Shown piece by piece: positions 1-8,496 of a DNA stretch of 64,000 nt. The stretch is from Shimia thalassica. Its GTDB lineage: Bacteria > Pseudomonadota > Alphaproteobacteria > Rhodobacterales > Rhodobacteraceae. The number at the start of each line of letters is the position of its first letter. Position 1 is the stretch's first letter. Below the pieces are notes generated by a model, which had not been told where the DNA came from, ran no database searches, and was given only the letters and a program-made list of their open reading frames with translations. A program made the position numbers and the translations under genes. The stretch is taken from the NCBI RefSeq assembly GCF_001458215.1, contig NZ_CYTW01000001.1:1860001-1924000 (forward strand), given 5' to 3'.

Positions 1-771
1 GAACAGCTGGAAAACCTGTTAGATGACAAGGTGCGTCTGGTGTGTTTCCCGCATTGTTCCAACGTTGTCGGGGAAATAAATCCTGTCACGGAAATTGCGG
101 CCCTTGCCCATGCCGCCGGCGCCTTTGTCTGTGTCGACGGGGTCAGCTATGCACCGCATGGTCTGCCGGATGTGGGGACGCTGGGCGCAGATATCTATTT
201 GTTTTCAACATACAAGATCTATGGCCCGCATCAGGGCGGCATGGTGATCCGGCGAGCGCTTGGAAATATGCTGCCCAATCAGGGACATTATTTCAACGCG
301 GACACGCTCTATAAACGGTTCACACCGGCGGGCCCTGATCATGCACAGATTGCGGCTTGTGCGGGCATGGCGGATTACTTTGATGCTTTGGCCGATCATC
401 ATGGTCTTGAAGGCACCGCAGTCGCGCGTGGTGCGGGGGTGCATGATCTGATGCGCGCCCATGAAACCAAACTGTTGCAGCCTGTTCTCGACTTCGCGGC
501 CGCGCGCAATTCAGTGCGCTTGCTGGGTCCGAAAGACGCCTCAAAACGGGCACCGACGGTTGCCCTTGCCTGCGAAAAGGCGGGCGCAGATCTGGCGACA
601 GCGCTGGCCCCGATGGGCATCATGGCGGGCGGTGGCGATTTCTATGCCGTTCGGGCGCTGGAAGCGCAGGGCGTGGATCAGACCAAAGGCGTGCTGCGGT
701 TGAGCTTTGTGCACTATACCTCTCGCGAAGAGATTGATCAGCTGCTTACCGCCTTGGAAACGGTTCTTTAA
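1..771 (+). CDS. Cysteine desulfurase-like class V aminotransferase, C-terminal part
   Basis: The reading frame is open from base 1, so the gene begins outside the window; the GTG at 31 is internal. The visible 256 residues are the second half of a fold-type I PLP enzyme of the aminotransferase class V / cysteine desulfurase family. An Asp in a DGVSYAPHG motif should contact the PLP pyridine nitrogen, and the Lys in STYKIYGPHQGG is the expected Schiff-base lysine. The C-terminal small domain ends with a typical LRLSFVHYTS segment. Members of this subgroup are often only 'cysteine desulfurase-like', so the substrate is not known. No Suf/Isc partner is nearby. A hairpin at 788-814 probably ends the transcript. 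Confidence 0.85.
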   Translation, partial: EQLENLLDDKVRLVCFPHCSNVVGEINPVTEIAALAHAAGAFVCVDGVSYAPHGLPDVGTLGADIYLFSTYKIYGPHQGGMVIRRALGNMLPNQGHYFNADTLYKRFTPAGPDHAQIAACAGMADYFDALADHHGLEGTAVARGAGVHDLMRAHETKLLQPVLDFAAARNSVRLLGPKDASKRAPTVALACEKAGADLATALAPMGIMAGGGDFYAVRALEAQGVDQTKGVLRLSFVHYTSREEIDQLLTALETVL

Positions 772-787
772 ACGGTTTCCCACCACG

Positions 788-823
788 GTTCCGGCCCCGG
801 TTTTGGGCCGGAACGTCACTTTT
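788..823 (+). terminator. Hairpin after the aminotransferase gene
   Basis: A perfect 10-bp inverted repeat (GTTCCGGCCC at 788-797, GGGCCGGAAC at 805-814) lies 17 bases after the stop, followed by a weak T-rich stretch (ctttt). It is likely an intrinsic terminator, although the T tract is poor. Confidence 0.55.
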
Positions 824-978
824 GGGGGCATTCTGATATCGGTCCGGAACCCAAAACCTCGGTGAAAACTCCATCAACTATCTGAAAAAATATAATAATA
901 TGTGATTTTCGGAAATCCTTGCCCGATCCCCGTCTTTGGGCCTAGCATTTTCATGTTAGCCGCGAGGGGAGGAAGCGG

Positions 979-2187
979 ATGATCCTGAAGACACTCGAGG
1001 GGCAGGAAAACCTGCCAAGATACTTTGCCAACGTGTTTGAGGTGGCACAGAAGATCAATACAGGCCGCATTGATTTCGTGATGCCGGACGGGCGCAGGTT
1101 TCGCGCAGAAGGCACGCAGGTTGGACCTGTGGCCGAGTTGATTGTGCATGACGAGGACACGTTCGCCCGACTGGTTCGGGAAGGTGATCTTGGCTTTTGT
1201 GATGCCTATATAGAAGGCGGTTGGAGCACACCCGATCTTCAGGCGTTTCTGGATTTCTTGCAGTCCGACAATGATGCGCTTTATGACGGGTTTCCGGGCA
1301 TGTTCTTTGTGCGTCTTTATGAACGCATGCGACATTGGATGAACCGCAACACCCGCGAACAGGCCAAGAAAAACATCTCGCACCACTATGATCTCGGGAA
1401 CGAGTTTTATGCCCTCTGGCTGGACGAAACGATGACCTATTCGTCGGCCTTGTTTGAAACCGGACAGGAAAGCATGGAGGCCGCGCAGACTGCCAAATAT
1501 GCCTCGATGGTGGATGAAATTGGCGCGCAGCCCGGCGATCACGTTCTGGAAATCGGCTGTGGGTGGGGTGGCTTTGCAGAATACGCCGCAAAGGAACGCG
1601 GCCTGCGCGTAACGGGGCTAACGATCAGTCAGGAACAATTGAACTTTGCACAACAACGCATTGAAAGGGAAGGATTATCGGACCTCGTCGAGTTTCGCCT
1701 TCAGGATTATCGCGACGAGACAGGAGAATATGACGGGATCGCCAGCATCGAGATGTTCGAGGCCGTCGGAGAGAAATTCTGGCCGGTCTATTTTGAAACG
1801 GTACGTGATCGCCTGAAACCCGGTAAATACGCAACACTCCAGATCATCACCCTGACGGAAGAACGTTTTGAGACCTATCGCAAGGGCGTGGATTTCATCC
1901 AGAAATACATCTTTCCGGGGGGGATGCTTCCCAGTCCGACCGCGCTTCATTCCGAGATTTCAAAAGCGGGTCTTCAGTTTGTCCGGTCAGTTGAATTTGG
2001 CGAAAGCTATAGCCAGACCCTGCGACGCTGGCATGAGGTGTTCAACTCAAAATGGGACGAGGTTCAAAGGCTTGGATTTGATGACCGGTTCCGGCGCATG
2101 TGGAACTTTTATCTGACCTCTTGCGCTGCGGCCTTTCACAGCGGAAACTGTGATGTAACGCAAATAACAATGTCCAGGCCCCGCTGA
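979..2187 (+). CDS. cfa: Cyclopropane-fatty-acyl-phospholipid synthase
   Basis: This 402-residue SAM-dependent enzyme would add a methylene bridge to unsaturated acyl chains of membrane phospholipids. The SAM-binding motif VLEIGCGWGGF starts near residue 189. Typical family features include HHYDLGNEFYALWLDETMTYS, which precedes the methyltransferase fold, and SIEMFEAVGEKFW after it. The length matches the family. The ATG at 979 is preceded by a strong ribosome site (gaggggaggaag). A TATAAT box at 891-896 lies upstream but has no clear -35 partner. The stop codon overlaps the start of the next gene (tgATG), so it is probably cotranscribed with trgA and trgB. Confidence 0.93.
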   Translation: MILKTLEGQENLPRYFANVFEVAQKINTGRIDFVMPDGRRFRAEGTQVGPVAELIVHDEDTFARLVREGDLGFCDAYIEGGWSTPDLQAFLDFLQSDNDALYDGFPGMFFVRLYERMRHWMNRNTREQAKKNISHHYDLGNEFYALWLDETMTYSSALFETGQESMEAAQTAKYASMVDEIGAQPGDHVLEIGCGWGGFAEYAAKERGLRVTGLTISQEQLNFAQQRIEREGLSDLVEFRLQDYRDETGEYDGIASIEMFEAVGEKFWPVYFETVRDRLKPGKYATLQIITLTEERFETYRKGVDFIQKYIFPGGMLPSPTALHSEISKAGLQFVRSVEFGESYSQTLRRWHEVFNSKWDEVQRLGFDDRFRRMWNFYLTSCAAAFHSGNCDVTQITMSRPR

Positions 2188-2627
2188 TGCCCACAACAAA
2201 CCGACTTGCCGCCGCGATTTGCCTCGCCATTCTGGGCGCTGTCATTGCAGAACTTGTCAAACCCCTGATGCCCGAAGGCACAGGGTTCGGGCATTTCACA
2301 TTGACCAGCGCAGGGATTGGCGTGGTTGTGGGGTGGTTTATCCTGGGGCCGCGGGTCGGCGGCACCTATGTCAACGCGATCAACTCGGGCATCACATCGG
2401 TGGTGATCCTGATTGTTGTGGGGTTGTTTACCTTTGGGGCAAACGAGATGTTGCGACAGGCCCTTCGGCATCGTTTTGATGATCCAATGGTCGCGATCAA
2501 GGCGATTTTGGAAGAGGCCATTGACTATGCCCAATACCTGTTGGATGTGAAGGTGATTGCAACTTTGGTCGTCGGGGCGATTGTCTCTGGTATCGTGACC
2601 GAGTTTTCCTATCGTCGCTGGAGATAA
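2187..2627 (+). CDS. trgA: TrgA family protein (tellurite-resistance associated membrane protein)
   Basis: This small 146-residue protein has about four hydrophobic segments: an N-terminal helix near residues 5-25, two in the middle (about 35-52 and 70-88) and a C-terminal one near 122-140. Gene order (trgA, then a NUDIX trgB, then cysK) matches the locus reported to contribute to high-level tellurite resistance in Rhodobacter sphaeroides, and this is the main support for the name. Its biochemical role is not known. The start overlaps the stop of the cfa gene by one base, and only four bases separate it from trgB, indicating an operon. Confidence 0.75.
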   Translation: MPTTNRLAAAICLAILGAVIAELVKPLMPEGTGFGHFTLTSAGIGVVVGWFILGPRVGGTYVNAINSGITSVVILIVVGLFTFGANEMLRQALRHRFDDPMVAIKAILEEAIDYAQYLLDVKVIATLVVGAIVSGIVTEFSYRRWR

Positions 2628-2631
2628 GTTT

Positions 2632-3756
2632 TTGAAATCCCTGTTTTTTTACGGAACACTGCGGTTTATGCCGTTGTTGACGATCGTGCTTGGCCGCGCG
2701 GCAGACCAAGTGGACGCTGTTGAGGCGCGACTTTTGAAGCATGGGGTGTATTGGGCTAAGGGGCAGGCCTTTCCGACCATCTGTGAAGATAATGGCACCG
2801 CAACCGGTCTGCTGGTGCGCGGCTTGTCCGACGAAGATATCGCCCGTTTGAATTTTTATGAAGGCGGATTTGACTATGCGCTGAAACAGGTCGAGGTGCA
2901 GGCAGAAGGCGAAGAGGTTCCTACCGAAGTCTATTTCCCGACACCGGGCCTGTGGGATCAGGGTGCGCCGTGGTCGCTGGATGACTGGGTCACGCAATGG
3001 GGGGACATGACCCTTCAGGCGGCGACTGAGGTCATGGGATATTATGGACGGTTCTCTGCGGCAGAAGTCGCCGAGATGTTCCCGATGGTGCGTGCGCGTG
3101 CCACCGCACGTGTAAATGCCGTGCGCCGCAATCATGCGCTGAGCCCGTCCGGTTTTTCCGGAAAAGACGTGACGGTTGACGAACGGGTCCGGTCCTATGT
3201 GAACTTTTTCGCGCTGGATGAATATGACCTCAGCTTTCGCCGCTATGACGGGGGCCAAAGCGACATGGTGCGCCGTGCCGTTTTTGTGGCCACCGATGCG
3301 GTGATTGTGCTGCCGTATGACCCTGTGCGGGATCGCGTTTTGCTGGTTGAGCAATTCCGCCCCGGTCCCTATGCGCGCGGCGATGAAACGCCTTGGCAGC
3401 TTGAACCGGTTGCGGGACGTGTGGACGCTGGTGAAACACCCGAAGAAACGGCGCATCGCGAGGCTCAGGAAGAGGCGGGGCTGGCCCTCAAGACGCTGCA
3501 TGACGTGGCGCATTGTTATGCGTCACCCGGGTGTTCGACAGAGTATTACAACATTTACGTCGGGATCGCCGACCTGCCGGACGAGGTTGCGGGCGTGGCG
3601 GGACTGGACAGCGAAGCAGAAGACATCCGGTCTTATGTTTTCGACTACGAGACCCTCATGGATATGGTAGACAGCATGCAAGCGGTGAATGCGCCGCTGG
3701 TCCTTGCGGCGCTTTGGCTCGCACGACATCGTGAAGGTTTGCGCAACGCCGCTTGA
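2632..3756 (+). CDS. trgB: TrgB: gamma-glutamylcyclotransferase-like / NUDIX fusion
   Basis: This 374-residue two-domain protein has an N-terminal half beginning with LFFYGTLR, the hallmark of the AIG2/gamma-glutamylcyclotransferase-like fold (about residues 1-120). The C-terminal half is a NUDIX hydrolase of the ADP-ribose pyrophosphatase group, with a complete Nudix box at residues 262-284 (G-x5-E-x7-REAQEEAGL). It probably hydrolyses a nucleoside-diphosphate sugar such as ADP-ribose. The start is a TTG four bases after trgA; no better ATG is in frame near it. The trgA-trgB-cysK order suggests a role in tellurite or redox/cysteine metabolism. How the two domains cooperate is unknown. Confidence 0.82.
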   Translation: MKSLFFYGTLRFMPLLTIVLGRAADQVDAVEARLLKHGVYWAKGQAFPTICEDNGTATGLLVRGLSDEDIARLNFYEGGFDYALKQVEVQAEGEEVPTEVYFPTPGLWDQGAPWSLDDWVTQWGDMTLQAATEVMGYYGRFSAAEVAEMFPMVRARATARVNAVRRNHALSPSGFSGKDVTVDERVRSYVNFFALDEYDLSFRRYDGGQSDMVRRAVFVATDAVIVLPYDPVRDRVLLVEQFRPGPYARGDETPWQLEPVAGRVDAGETPEETAHREAQEEAGLALKTLHDVAHCYASPGCSTEYYNIYVGIADLPDEVAGVAGLDSEAEDIRSYVFDYETLMDMVDSMQAVNAPLVLAALWLARHREGLRNAA

Positions 3757-3758
3757 GT

Positions 3759-3771
3759 TCCCGTTGCGGGA
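3759..3771 (+). other. Short hairpin between trgB and cysK
   Basis: TCCCG-TTG-CGGGA forms a small perfect stem-loop just after the trgB stop, followed by the near-palindrome CTAAACATTTAG (3776-3787). Either could attenuate read-through or serve as a regulator site ahead of cysK. There is no T tract, so I do not call a terminator. Confidence 0.3.
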
Positions 3772-3812
3772 CGCCTAAACATTTAGACGACTAGAATGGA
3801 AGGGACGCATCA

Positions 3813-4841
3813 ATGCGTATTGCTGCCGATTTGGCTGCCGCCGTGGGAAACACCCCACTTATTCGCCTGAACAAAGCCAGCGAAATGACCGGCTGTGAGA
3901 TTTTAGGCAAGGCCGAGTTCATGAACCCCGGCCAATCCGTCAAGGACCGCGCCGCGCTTTACATCATCAAGGATGCGATCGCGAAGGGTGAGTTGCGCCC
4001 CGGTGGCACGATTGTGGAAGGAACCGCCGGTAACACCGGTATCGGGCTGGCCCTTGTTGGTGCCTCGATGGGGTTCAAAACCGTCATCGTGATCCCCGAG
4101 ACCCAGAGCCAGGAAAAGAAAGACATGCTGCGCCTTGCGGGTGCAGAACTGGTTCAGGTGCCTGCGGCGCCATATAAAAATATGAACAATTACGTTCGTT
4201 ATTCGGGCCGTCTGGCCGCAGAACTTGCCAAAACAGAACCAAATGGTGCGATCTGGGCGAACCAGTTCGACAACGTGGCGAACCGCCAGTCACACATCGA
4301 AGGCACAGGTCCCGAGATTTGGGAACAGACCGGCGGCAAGGTTGACGGTTTCGTCTGCGCGGTCGGCTCTGGCGGCACGCTGGCAGGCGTCGGCATGGCC
4401 TTGCAGCCCAAGGGCGTCAAAATCGGTCTGGCAGATCCCGAAGGTGCGGGTCTTCTCAAACTGTATACCGGCGAAGAAAACCCCGGAAACTCGATCACCG
4501 AAGGCATCGGACAGGGCCGCATCACGGCGAACCTCGAAGGGTTCACACCGGATTTCTCGTGCCGCATCGCGGATTCAGAAAGCCTGCCTGTTGTTTTTGA
4601 TCTTCTGCAAAACGAAGGCCTGTGCCTTGGTGGATCGTCAGGCGTCAACATTGCCGGTGCGATGCGGATGGCCAAAGAAATGGGTCCTGGCCACACGATT
4701 GTGACCATTTTGTGTGATTATGGCACGCGGTATCAGTCCAAATTGTTCAATCCTTCGTTCCTGAAGGAAAAAGGACTACCTGCACCAGAGTGGCTGGGGG
4801 ACGGACCATCCAGCATCCCCGGTGTGTTTGTCGACGATTGA
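3813..4841 (+). CDS. cysK: Cysteine synthase A (O-acetylserine sulfhydrylase)
   Basis: This 342-residue PLP enzyme makes cysteine from O-acetylserine and sulfide. The PLP lysine is Lys44 in NPGQSVKDRAA, and the substrate loop EGTAGNTGIGLA and the phosphate-binding GSGGTLAGVG motif are intact. The C-terminal extension is slightly longer than in enteric CysK. A good ribosome site (ggaaggga) precedes ATG 3813. The gene follows trgAB by 56 bases. In R. sphaeroides cysK is linked to tellurite resistance, fitting a role in thiol supply. The downstream channel gene begins 7 bases after the stop. Confidence 0.93.
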   Translation: MRIAADLAAAVGNTPLIRLNKASEMTGCEILGKAEFMNPGQSVKDRAALYIIKDAIAKGELRPGGTIVEGTAGNTGIGLALVGASMGFKTVIVIPETQSQEKKDMLRLAGAELVQVPAAPYKNMNNYVRYSGRLAAELAKTEPNGAIWANQFDNVANRQSHIEGTGPEIWEQTGGKVDGFVCAVGSGGTLAGVGMALQPKGVKIGLADPEGAGLLKLYTGEENPGNSITEGIGQGRITANLEGFTPDFSCRIADSESLPVVFDLLQNEGLCLGGSSGVNIAGAMRMAKEMGPGHTIVTILCDYGTRYQSKLFNPSFLKEKGLPAPEWLGDGPSSIPGVFVDD

Positions 4842-4848
4842 GAACCCT

Positions 4849-7269
4849 ATGATCATGATGCGCCGCCTTTTGTTGGCTTTGTCGCTGTTGTGTCTTCCTT
4901 GGATCACAATGGTTCACGCCCAAACAGCGGCGCCCGATTATGATGAATGGAACAAGGTCGTCATCAGGGCGACCGAAGCCATTGAAACGGGCAGGGCGTC
5001 TGACGCCGCTATGGATGTGCTGCGGGGGCAGCTTGAGATCTGGCGCGACACCTTTGCGGACGCTTCAACCGATTACAGTATCTCGACGCAAACCCTTCGC
5101 GCTCAACTCGAGACTTTGGGACCAGAGCCTGAAAGCGGTGAACCCGAAGCCATTGCGCTTCAACGGGCTGAGCTTAAGCTGAAGCTGTCAGAAGCGAGCA
5201 CACCAACCGTGCGCGCCGAACTGGCCCAAAGTGCCGCGGCCGAGCTTATTGCCGGTGTGGACAAGCTGCGGCGCGACCGCCACACAGAGGCGCTCATGGA
5301 GCGCGGACCTCTGCCGGTGAACCCGTTGTATTGGGGTGATGCCCTGTCAACGCTGACCAAATCGATGAACCATGTTGTCAGCGAAGTGCGCGTCGCATGG
5401 GTTTATGTGCGGCACCGCGAGGACTTTGGAAACAACATTCCCCGCGCCGTATTGTTCCTGCTGATCGGGGTTGTTCTTATCTCGCGCGGACGTGCATGGA
5501 CGCGCATGCTCGAAGATCGGGTCCGGCAATTCCGCACACCGGGTATCCGTGGATTTATCATTTTCACGCTGTCTTTGGGCACCGTGTTTTTGCCACTACT
5601 CGGGGTCTATGCCTTTACCGAGTCGATCTATGCCACCAATCTGGCAGGGCTGCGCGGCGATCAAATCCTGTCAATCCTGCCACTGGCAAGTTTCCTTTTG
5701 CTCATGTCGGCATGGATCGGGAACCGTATTTTCCCTGTCAATGAAGACGACCAGCAAATTCTGTTCCTACCCGCGGGAAAGCGCATGGAAGGGCGGGCAG
5801 ACTCGAGCCTGATCGGCCTCGCCATGGCGGTGAACGTGCTGATGACGGAAATCGCCCGGTTTGACTCTTGGTCACCCGAAGCCCGCTCTGTTCTGTTCTT
5901 TCCGATTATCGTGTTCTCATCTTTTCTGATGTTGCGCCTGTCGTCACTGTTGCTGAGCCACCTGCGGGCCATTAACACTGAAGAGGGCAAAAAGGTCTAT
6001 TACAGCCGCGCGGTTTTCGTGTCTGCGCGCCTGTTTCAGTTTGGCGCAATTGCCGCCATCGTTTTGGGGGCTTTGGGCTTTTCAAGCGCGGCCGAACAAT
6101 TGGTTTTCCCTGCGATTGCCACGGTTCAGCTGTTGGCTTTTTTGCTTCTGCTGCATCAAACGCTGACCGGTGTTGTTCTCAAACTGATGGGCGAGGGGCT
6201 CGAGGCGCGGGATAAATCGCTCTGGCCGGTTGCCATTGCTTTTGTGTTGGTGATGCTGGCCATTCCGGCCATTCTGCTCATCTGGGGGGTGCGCTCTCAG
6301 GAAGTGGCCGACCTCTATCGTCAGATCGGATCCGGACTGCGCGTCGGCGATGTGAAAATTTCGCCGCGTGAGATCCTTCTGTTCTTCTTCATCTTTGGCG
6401 TTGGATACGCTTTGACGCGGCTGCTGCAGTCGACAATGAAGAATACTGTCCTGCCCAAAACAAAGCTGGATGTTGGCGGTCAAAACGCTGTTGTGTCCGG
6501 CATCGGCTATGTCGGGGTCTTCGTGGCCGCGCTGTTGGCGATCAACAACACCGGTATCGACCTTGGCTCGATTGCGCTTGTGGCCTCGGCGCTGTCGGTC
6601 GGGATCGGTTTTGGCCTTCAAACTATCGTCTCCAATTTTGTCAGCGGGATTATTCTGTTGGTCGAGCGTCCCATCGCCGAAGGCGACTGGATCGAGGTTG
6701 GTGGGCAGATGGGCTATGTGCGCGATATCTCGGTACGCTCGACGCGGATCGAAACCTTTGATCGCACGGATGTGATTGTCCCCAACTCGGATCTGGTTGC
6801 CGGAACCGTGACCAACTATACCCGCGGCAATACCGTGGGACGGGTGATTGTACCCGTGGGCGTGGCATACGGCACCGACCCGCGCAAGGTCGAGGCCATC
6901 CTGCTCAAGGTGGCCAAAGCCCATCCGATGGTGTTGGGCATTCCGTCGCCCTATGTCGTGTTTCAGGGGTTCGGAGCAAGCTCGCTTGATTTCGAAATTC
7001 GCGCCATTCTGCGCGATGTGAACTGGGTTTTGTCGGTACGTTCCGAAATGAACTATGAAATAGCCCGTCTGTTCGCAGAAGAAGGCATTGAAATTCCGTT
7101 CCCGCAACAGGATCTCTGGCTGCGCAATCCCGAAAGCCTGCAACCGGCGGCGCGCGTGGAACCGGTCAATCTGGATCAGGAGATCGCCCTGGACCAACAA
7201 AGGCAAACGGCGTCTCAACCGCCCAAAGCCACACCGGACAATGACGGAGAGGGAGGCGTAGAACGATGA
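4849..7269 (+). CDS. MscS-family mechanosensitive channel with DUF3772-type periplasmic domain
   Basis: This 806-residue inner-membrane protein is of the large MscS type. I chose ATG 4849 (7 bases after cysK) rather than the GTG at 4822 because it starts directly with a signal peptide ending ...MVHA-QTAAP. A periplasmic, partly coiled domain of about 150 residues is followed by many transmembrane segments. The conserved MscS core includes the pore helix (SALSVGIGFGLQTIVSNFVS), the beta domain (VERPIAEGDWIEVGGQMGYV, IVPNSDLV) and the C-terminal alpha/beta vestibule. The extreme C-terminus is Gln/Pro-rich and likely disordered. It should release osmolytes on hypo-osmotic shock. Confidence 0.88.
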   Translation: MIMMRRLLLALSLLCLPWITMVHAQTAAPDYDEWNKVVIRATEAIETGRASDAAMDVLRGQLEIWRDTFADASTDYSISTQTLRAQLETLGPEPESGEPEAIALQRAELKLKLSEASTPTVRAELAQSAAAELIAGVDKLRRDRHTEALMERGPLPVNPLYWGDALSTLTKSMNHVVSEVRVAWVYVRHREDFGNNIPRAVLFLLIGVVLISRGRAWTRMLEDRVRQFRTPGIRGFIIFTLSLGTVFLPLLGVYAFTESIYATNLAGLRGDQILSILPLASFLLLMSAWIGNRIFPVNEDDQQILFLPAGKRMEGRADSSLIGLAMAVNVLMTEIARFDSWSPEARSVLFFPIIVFSSFLMLRLSSLLLSHLRAINTEEGKKVYYSRAVFVSARLFQFGAIAAIVLGALGFSSAAEQLVFPAIATVQLLAFLLLLHQTLTGVVLKLMGEGLEARDKSLWPVAIAFVLVMLAIPAILLIWGVRSQEVADLYRQIGSGLRVGDVKISPREILLFFFIFGVGYALTRLLQSTMKNTVLPKTKLDVGGQNAVVSGIGYVGVFVAALLAINNTGIDLGSIALVASALSVGIGFGLQTIVSNFVSGIILLVERPIAEGDWIEVGGQMGYVRDISVRSTRIETFDRTDVIVPNSDLVAGTVTNYTRGNTVGRVIVPVGVAYGTDPRKVEAILLKVAKAHPMVLGIPSPYVVFQGFGASSLDFEIRAILRDVNWVLSVRSEMNYEIARLFAEEGIEIPFPQQDLWLRNPESLQPAARVEPVNLDQEIALDQQRQTASQPPKATPDNDGEGGVER

Positions 7270-7985
7270 CTGACCTGATCTTTAGAGAAGACGCCTATCT
7301 ACGCGAGACAGAGGCCACTGTTACGGGGATCACGCCCGAGGGCGGCGTTATTCTGGATCGGACAGTGTTCTATCCCACTGGCGGCGGTCAACCGGGTGAC
7401 AACGGTATGTTAAGCTGGTCCAATGGCGCGCTGACCATCGCGACCACCATCAAGGGCGAGAATGACGGTGTTATTCTTGTTCCGGCCGAGGCGTCGGCGC
7501 TTCCGGCGGTGGGCACAAAGGTCACCCAAACCCTTGATTGGGAACGACGCTACCGGCACATGCGCATTCACACGGCACTGCATTTGTTGTCCGTGGTTAT
7601 TCCTTTGCCGGTGACCGGCGGCTCAATCTCGGCCGAAAAGGGGCGTCTCGATTTCGACATGCCCGAGGCGCCCGAAGACAAGGATGCGCTGATCGAAACA
7701 CTCAACACGTTGATCGAGCGTGATCTGCCCGTCAACGATGCTTGGATCACTGATGAAGAGCTGGCTGCGAATCCCGGACTGGTCAAAACCATGTCCGTCA
7801 CGCCGCCAATCGGATCAGGCCGCGTGCGCCTTGTGCGTATTGGGGAAGGGGCCCAGCAAATCGATCTTCAACCCTGCGGCGGCACGCATGTGGCCCGCAC
7901 GTCGGAAATCGGTCGGGTCCGTATCGGAAAGATCGAGAAAAAAGGCCGTCAGAACCGGCGGGTTAACCTGTTTCTGGACGATTAA
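7266..7985 (+). CDS. Alanyl-tRNA editing protein (AlaX type)
   Basis: This 239-residue free-standing editing domain hydrolyses Ser- or Gly-mischarged tRNA(Ala). The zinc-binding motifs are present: His102-x3-His106 in RIHTALHLL, and Cys204-x3-His208 in CGGTHV. The N-terminal beta-barrel subdomain carries the FYPTGGGQPGD signature, typical of the AlaX-M class. The start codon overlaps the stop of the channel gene (ATGA), so translation is likely coupled. A tRNA-Ser gene follows 92 bases downstream. Confidence 0.92.
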   Translation: MTDLIFREDAYLRETEATVTGITPEGGVILDRTVFYPTGGGQPGDNGMLSWSNGALTIATTIKGENDGVILVPAEASALPAVGTKVTQTLDWERRYRHMRIHTALHLLSVVIPLPVTGGSISAEKGRLDFDMPEAPEDKDALIETLNTLIERDLPVNDAWITDEELAANPGLVKTMSVTPPIGSGRVRLVRIGEGAQQIDLQPCGGTHVARTSEIGRVRIGKIEKKGRQNRRVNLFLDD

Positions 7986-8077
7986 GGCCGCGTCGCGCCC
8001 TCACGACCGAGAAATCTCGTTTGACTGGATTTTGCCTCTTGCATCCCTATTGGAAGAACCGCTAAAGACCGCAGAAC

Positions 8078-8167
8078 GGAGCGGTGGCCGAGTGGTCGAA
8101 GGCGCACGCCTGGAAAGTGTGTAGGCGGGAGACCGTCTCCAGGGTTCGAATCCCTGTCGCTCCGCCA
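8078..8167 (+). tRNA. tRNA-Ser (anticodon GGA)
   Basis: The 90-base gene folds as a class II tRNA with a long variable arm. The acceptor stem is ggagcgg/tcgctcc, the anticodon loop is ctGGAaa, the T arm is caggg-ttcgaat-ccctg, and the 3' CCA is encoded. tRNA-Ser genes are common integration targets, and the giant-protein region starts about 330 bases downstream. However, I found no second copy of the tRNA 3' end in the window that would mark an integrated island. Confidence 0.97.
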
Positions 8168-8496
8168 CATTCCCCTTATTGCTAGCTTTGGATCGGACGC
8201 TTTGCGCGACTTTTGACTCTGTGCAGCTGCTTGCTCAAATTTGGGTATAATCGGGGAACGGCCTTGCCTTATTTGGTAGTGAACGTCGCACGAAAACCGA
8301 TTGGTTATCTGGCATCTTTCAACCTGCAAAGTCACGCCTCGCCACATTTCAACCACTTCAGCGTGCCAAAAACCAAGATGTTGAAGCCCTGCACCAAATC
8401 AGGTGGGGTTGGTCGGACAGGGTCTCAAAATCCGAAACTTCTTTCAGTTTTTGGGGATTTGCGTAAACATTGCGGTAACGAGCGAGCAATGCGCCG
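8168..8496 (+). other. Intergenic leader upstream of the export cassette
   Basis: This 329-base gap has no convincing gene on either strand. It contains a TATAAT box at 8246-8251, but the nearest TTGACT (8213-8218) is 27 bases upstream, too far for a standard -35. The region should hold the promoter for the cassette that follows. The start of that cassette is itself ambiguous: ATG 8497 has little ribosome-site support, whereas TTG 8521 has GGGAGGA at 8507-8513 with a 7-base spacer. Confidence 0.4.

Noticed and set aside
891-896. TATAAT upstream of cfa as a promoter
   Set aside because: No plausible -35 lies 16-18 bases upstream, and the region is a simple AT-rich run, so I do not list it as a promoter.
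7982-8356. Open frame on - spanning the tRNA-Ser gene
   Set aside because: It translates the tRNA backwards, giving the well-known false string [17 protein letters not shown]; not a gene.
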